Positions 14,596 through 17,204 of a stretch of 17,204 nt of DNA are shown here, in pieces. The DNA lies in the NCBI GenBank assembly GCA_033764265.1, contig JANRJB010000156.1:1-17204 (forward strand), read 5' to 3'. The translations under genes and the position numbers were made by a program. Positions within the stretch are counted from its first letter, which is position 1; each line of letters starts with the position of its first letter. Below the pieces are notes generated by a model. The model was not told the DNA's origin, made no database searches, and worked only from the letters and a program-made list of their open reading frames with translations. This DNA comes from VGEM01 sp033764265. Lineage in GTDB: Bacteria; Pseudomonadota; Alphaproteobacteria; Rhodospirillales; Rhodospirillaceae.

Positions 14596-15606
14596 CTACT
14601 CCGGCCCGACCGCCACCATCGCCTTGCCGACGTTCTCGCCGCGCATCACCTTCAGGAAATGCGCGGGAGCGTTCTCAAGCCCCTCGGCGCGGTCCTCGGC
14701 GACGTGCAGCCGGCCGGCGCGCAACAGGGTCGATGCCGCGCGCAGGTAGCGCGGCAGGTCGTGCTCGTAATCGAACACCACCAAGCCCTTGAGGCGCGCG
14801 CGCTTGCCGATGAACGGCCCCAGCGAAATGCCGGCGGTTTCCTTATGGTGGTACTCGGCCGGGCGGCCGCACAGCACCACGCTGGCATAGAGGTTGAGCT
14901 GGTGGACCAGAACCTCGAGCAGCGGCGCGCCGATGTTGTCGTGGTAGATGTCGATGCCGTTCGGGCAGGCGGCCTTGAGCGCGTCGGTCCAGTCCGCGCG
15001 CCTGTAGTCGACGCACGCATCGAAGCCGTAATGTCCGGTGACCACGGCGCACTTGGCCGCGCCGCCGGCAATGCCGACGACGCGCGCGCCCATGTGCCTG
15101 GCCAGCTGCCCGACCAGCCCGCCGACCGGGCCGGCGGCGGCGGAGACGACCAGGGTGTCGCCCAACTTGGGCGGCGCCAGGTGCGCGACGCTGGCCCAGG
15201 CGGTCAGCCCCGGCATGCCGAGCGCGCCGATGAAGGCCGGCAACGGCCCCAGCGCCGGGTCGATGCGCTGCACAACTTTTTTCGGCGTGATGACCGCGTG
15301 CTCCTGCCAGCCGGTCTCGGCCACCAGCGCGTCGCCGGGCTTGAAGTCCGGATGGCGGCTGCCTTGCACACGACACACGCTGCGGCCGTAGATCACGTCG
15401 CCGGGGTCGAGACGGCGGTGACCGGGATGGTCGCCGCGGATCGCCTTGCGCAGGTAAGGATCGAGCGAGAGGATGATGACGCGTACCAGGATCTCGCCAT
15501 CCCCCGGCGCGGGCATCGGTGCCTCGGCGAGCGCGAAGTCGTCCGCGGCCGGCATGCCGTCGCGCTGGCGCGTGAGCCGAACCTGCCGGTTGCGGGCGGT
15601 GGTCAT
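14596..15606 (-). CDS. NADP-dependent oxidoreductase, CurA/YncB-type MDR family (downstream copy)
   Basis: The 336-residue cytoplasmic protein belongs to the zinc-free medium-chain reductases that reduce carbon-carbon double bonds of enones with NADPH (CurA/YncB, leukotriene B4 dehydrogenase-like). Evidence includes ILSLDPYLRKAIRG (45-58), the GDVIYGR block (69-75), ALGMPGLTAWASV (128-140), and the nucleotide loop VSAAAGPVGGLVGQLAR (154-170). The C-terminal GLENAPAHFLKVMRGENVGK (309-328) is characteristic. The family's DNVGG near the nicotinamide is DNIGAP here (223-228), a deviation not seen in its neighbour. No zinc-ligand cysteine cluster is present. It is 8 bp downstream of its paralogue and shares the same unit. 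It probably detoxifies reactive carbonyl compounds; the real substrate is unknown. Confidence 0.9.
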   Translation of the reverse strand: MTTARNRQVRLTRQRDGMPAADDFALAEAPMPAPGDGEILVRVIILSLDPYLRKAIRGDHPGHRRLDPGDVIYGRSVCRVQGSRHPDFKPGDALVAETGWQEHAVITPKKVVQRIDPALGPLPAFIGALGMPGLTAWASVAHLAPPKLGDTLVVSAAAGPVGGLVGQLARHMGARVVGIAGGAAKCAVVTGHYGFDACVDYRRADWTDALKAACPNGIDIYHDNIGAPLLEVLVHQLNLYASVVLCGRPAEYHHKETAGISLGPFIGKRARLKGLVVFDYEHDLPRYLRAASTLLRAGRLHVAEDRAEGLENAPAHFLKVMRGENVGKAMVAVGPE

Positions 15607-15614
15607 GCCGTCGG

Positions 15615-16637
15615 TTAGGCTGACTCTGGGCCGACCACCACCAGCGCTTTGCCGGTGTTCTCGCCGTTCATCAGCCGCACGAAGTGGGCCGGCGCGTTCT
15701 CAAGGCCGACCACCCGATCCTCGTGGACCTTGAGCCGGCCGCCGGTGAGCAGCGGCAGGGCCGCCTTGTGAAACTCGGCCATGCGGTCGTAGTAGTCGTA
15801 AACCACCAGGCCCAACAGCTGCGCGCGCTTGCCGACGAACGGCCCCAGATTGTGGCCCGCGACCGCGCCGTCGGTCGCGCGGTTGTACTGCGAGACCAGG
15901 CCGCACAGGACGATTTTTCCATACAGGTTAAGCTGCGCGGTGACGGCGTCCAGCATCGGCCCGCCGACGTTGTCGAAATAGGTATCGACGCCGGCGGGGC
16001 AGGCCTCTTTCAGGCGCTGCGGCCAGTCGGGCTGCTTGTAGTTCACGCAGGCGTCGAAACCGTATTCCTGGGTGACGATGCGGCACTTCTCGTCGGAGCC
16101 GGCGATGCCGACGGCGCGACAGCCTTTGGCCTTGGCGAGCTGACCGGCGGTGCCACCGACCGGGCCGGCGGCGGCCGAGACCACGAAGGTGGAACCCAGC
16201 GCCGGGTTGGCCAGCTTCTCCACGCCGGCCCAGGCGGTCAGCCCCGGCATGCCGAGCGCGCCGAGGTGGGCCGACAACGGCGCGGCGGACGGCGCGATCT
16301 TGCGCACCTGGTGGTGGGCGCCGCCGTCCGACACGCAATACTGCTGCCAGCCGGACTCGAGGGCGACGACCTCGCCGGCCGCGTAACCGGGATGGCGCGA
16401 GTCCATCACCTGGGCGAGCGTGCGGCCGTAGATGACGTCGCCCTGGTTCAGCCGCGCGTGACCCATATGCCGCCCGGCGATGGCGCCGCGCATGTACGGG
16501 TCGAGCGAGAGATAAATGATGCGCGCCAGGAATTGACCGTCGCCCATCCGGGGCATCTCGGCGGCGACAACCTGGAAGTCGCCAACCTTGGGGGCTCCGT
16601 CGGGCTGGCGGGCGAGCTGGACCTGAAGGTTTTTCAT
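15615..16637 (-). CDS. NADP-dependent oxidoreductase, CurA/YncB-type MDR family (upstream copy)
   Basis: This 340-residue paralogue has the family blocks in order: IIYLSLDPYMRGAIAGRHMG (40-59), GDVIYGR (66-72), ALGMPGLTAWAGVEKL (127-142), nucleotide loop VSAAAGPVGGTAGQLAKAKG (153-172), the usual FDNVGG (221-226), and the C-terminal GLENAPAHFVRLMNGENTGK near the end. It matches E. coli CurA in length and pattern, but with two copies present I do not assign that name. The predicted reaction is NADPH-dependent reduction of an alpha,beta-unsaturated ketone in the cytoplasm. Its start overlaps the stop of the TPR gene upstream (ATGA on the minus strand, 16634-16637), and the second copy begins 8 bp after its own stop, so the three genes form one operon. 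Confidence 0.92.
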   Translation of the reverse strand: MKNLQVQLARQPDGAPKVGDFQVVAAEMPRMGDGQFLARIIYLSLDPYMRGAIAGRHMGHARLNQGDVIYGRTLAQVMDSRHPGYAAGEVVALESGWQQYCVSDGGAHHQVRKIAPSAAPLSAHLGALGMPGLTAWAGVEKLANPALGSTFVVSAAAGPVGGTAGQLAKAKGCRAVGIAGSDEKCRIVTQEYGFDACVNYKQPDWPQRLKEACPAGVDTYFDNVGGPMLDAVTAQLNLYGKIVLCGLVSQYNRATDGAVAGHNLGPFVGKRAQLLGLVVYDYYDRMAEFHKAALPLLTGGRLKVHEDRVVGLENAPAHFVRLMNGENTGKALVVVGPESA

Positions 16638-17204
16638 GGCGCGGGCCGCGCGCGCGTGCTCTGCCGGGCCGTCAGCTGCTCGGTCAGGTCCTCGATCAGC
16701 AGGCGTTGGTAATAGTCGGGATTGTCGGCGGCCGCGGCCGCAAGGAACCCCGCCATGTCGGCGTCGGCGGGCTGCGCTGCGCAGCCCGCGAACTTGCCCT
16801 TGAGGGCGTGACGCACGTAGCCGATGCGCGCGGCCTGCCGGCCGGCGGCGGCGGACTTGCGCCAGTAATGCTCGACCAGGCAGATGTCGGTGGGTGCATA
16901 GGGCCGCGCATTGTTGATGAAAGCGCCGAACACGAACTGCGCCTGCCGATAACCGAGGTCGGCGGCGGTGCGCACGGCCGCCACGGCCTCTTGGTTCTGC
17001 TTATCGTAGAACAGCAACCGGCCGAGCTGGTAATGCAGCCGGCCATTGCCGGGGTCGGCGGCGATGTCGGCGCGGCAGGCGGCGATGGCGGTGGCGAAGT
17101 CGAGGTCGGTGGTTTCCACCGGCGGCGCGACGCGGTCGGGGTCTTCGGGGTGCGACGCCAACCGGTCGCAAGCGGTGGGTTCGGCGGCGGCCGACGGCGT
17201 GGCG
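16634..17204 (-). CDS. TPR/Sel1-like repeat protein, 5' end outside the window
   Basis: The frame stays open to the right edge, so the start lies beyond it; 189 residues are visible. A TTG at 17159-17161 could be mistaken for a start, but the preceding codons read ACDR and join it into CDRLASHPEDPDR. That motif, in my recollection, recurs in alphaproteobacterial TPR proteins just before the repeats. Then come AIAACRADIAADPGNGRLHY, QLGRLLFYDKQNQEAVAAVR and AADLGYRQAQFVFGAFINNA, which look like a TPR followed by a Sel1-type unit, and WRKSAAAGRQAARIGYVRHA as another. Such proteins mediate protein contacts, sometimes behind a caspase-like or secreted N-terminal part, which cannot be judged here. 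The stop overlaps the next gene's ATG by 4 bp, an unusual partnership with an oxidoreductase. Confidence 0.75.
   Translation of the reverse strand, partial: ATPSAAAEPTACDRLASHPEDPDRVAPPVETTDLDFATAIAACRADIAADPGNGRLHYQLGRLLFYDKQNQEAVAAVRTAADLGYRQAQFVFGAFINNARPYAPTDICLVEHYWRKSAAAGRQAARIGYVRHALKGKFAGCAAQPADADMAGFLAAAAADNPDYYQRLLIEDLTEQLTARQSTRARPAP

Noticed and set aside
17159..17161. TTG as start codon of the last minus-strand gene
   Set aside because: The frame continues upstream without a stop and the preceding codons complete a CDRLASHPEDPDR motif, so the TTG encodes an internal leucine.

Overview
The window is about 17.2 kb of very GC-rich, densely coding bacterial chromosome. Complete genes sit a few bases apart or overlap, on both strands. 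Tripartite TRAP carboxylate transporters, Tat-type signal peptides, a YfcG-like glutathione transferase, CurA/YncB-type oxidoreductases and a TPR/Sel1 protein with a CDRLA-type motif together suggest a heterotrophic proteobacterium, most likely an alphaproteobacterium. There is no rRNA or other phylogenetic marker to settle this. I see no phage, transposase, CRISPR array, rRNA or tRNA gene.

Layout. (1) 1-1240: the end of a KefB/KefC-type potassium/proton antiporter, then a convergent small gene of unknown function. (2) 1317-3483: a SAM-dependent methyltransferase followed after 4 bp by a TRAP substrate-binding protein that has no permease beside it. (3) 3453-5258, minus strand: two tandem EamA/DMT exporters 3 bp apart, the second overlapping the end of the binding-protein gene. 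(4) 5362-6123: an FkbM-family methyltransferase. (5) 6124-6511: a structured non-coding region with a dispersed repeat, a possible isoleucine-rich leader peptide and a strong hairpin, leading into ilvA (6512-7735). A second repeat copy after ilvA ends in a T-run and looks like its terminator. (6) 7950-8873: a Tat-exported DUF1838 protein.

(7) 8889-10926, minus strand: an apparent operon reading yfcG-type glutathione transferase, secreted CpcT/CpeT-like protein, second glutathione transferase. (8) 11106-14586, plus strand: a complete TRAP transporter operon (binding protein, small permease, large permease) bracketed by two small unknown genes, a two-helix membrane protein in front and a 66-residue protein behind. 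(9) 14596-17204, minus strand: a TPR/Sel1-like protein cut by the window edge, overlapping by ATGA with the first of two tandem CurA/YncB-type NADP-dependent oxidoreductases.

The themes are uptake and efflux of small organic molecules (TRAP, EamA), glutathione- and NADPH-dependent handling of electrophiles, and isoleucine synthesis. Four families occur here as pairs: TRAP binding proteins, EamA exporters, glutathione transferases and oxidoreductases. The most unusual pieces are the CpcT-like secreted protein between two glutathione transferases in a region with no photosynthesis genes, the possible attenuator-like leader of ilvA, and the uncharacterised small proteins of the TRAP operon. All functions are read from sequence motifs by eye; no searches were run.
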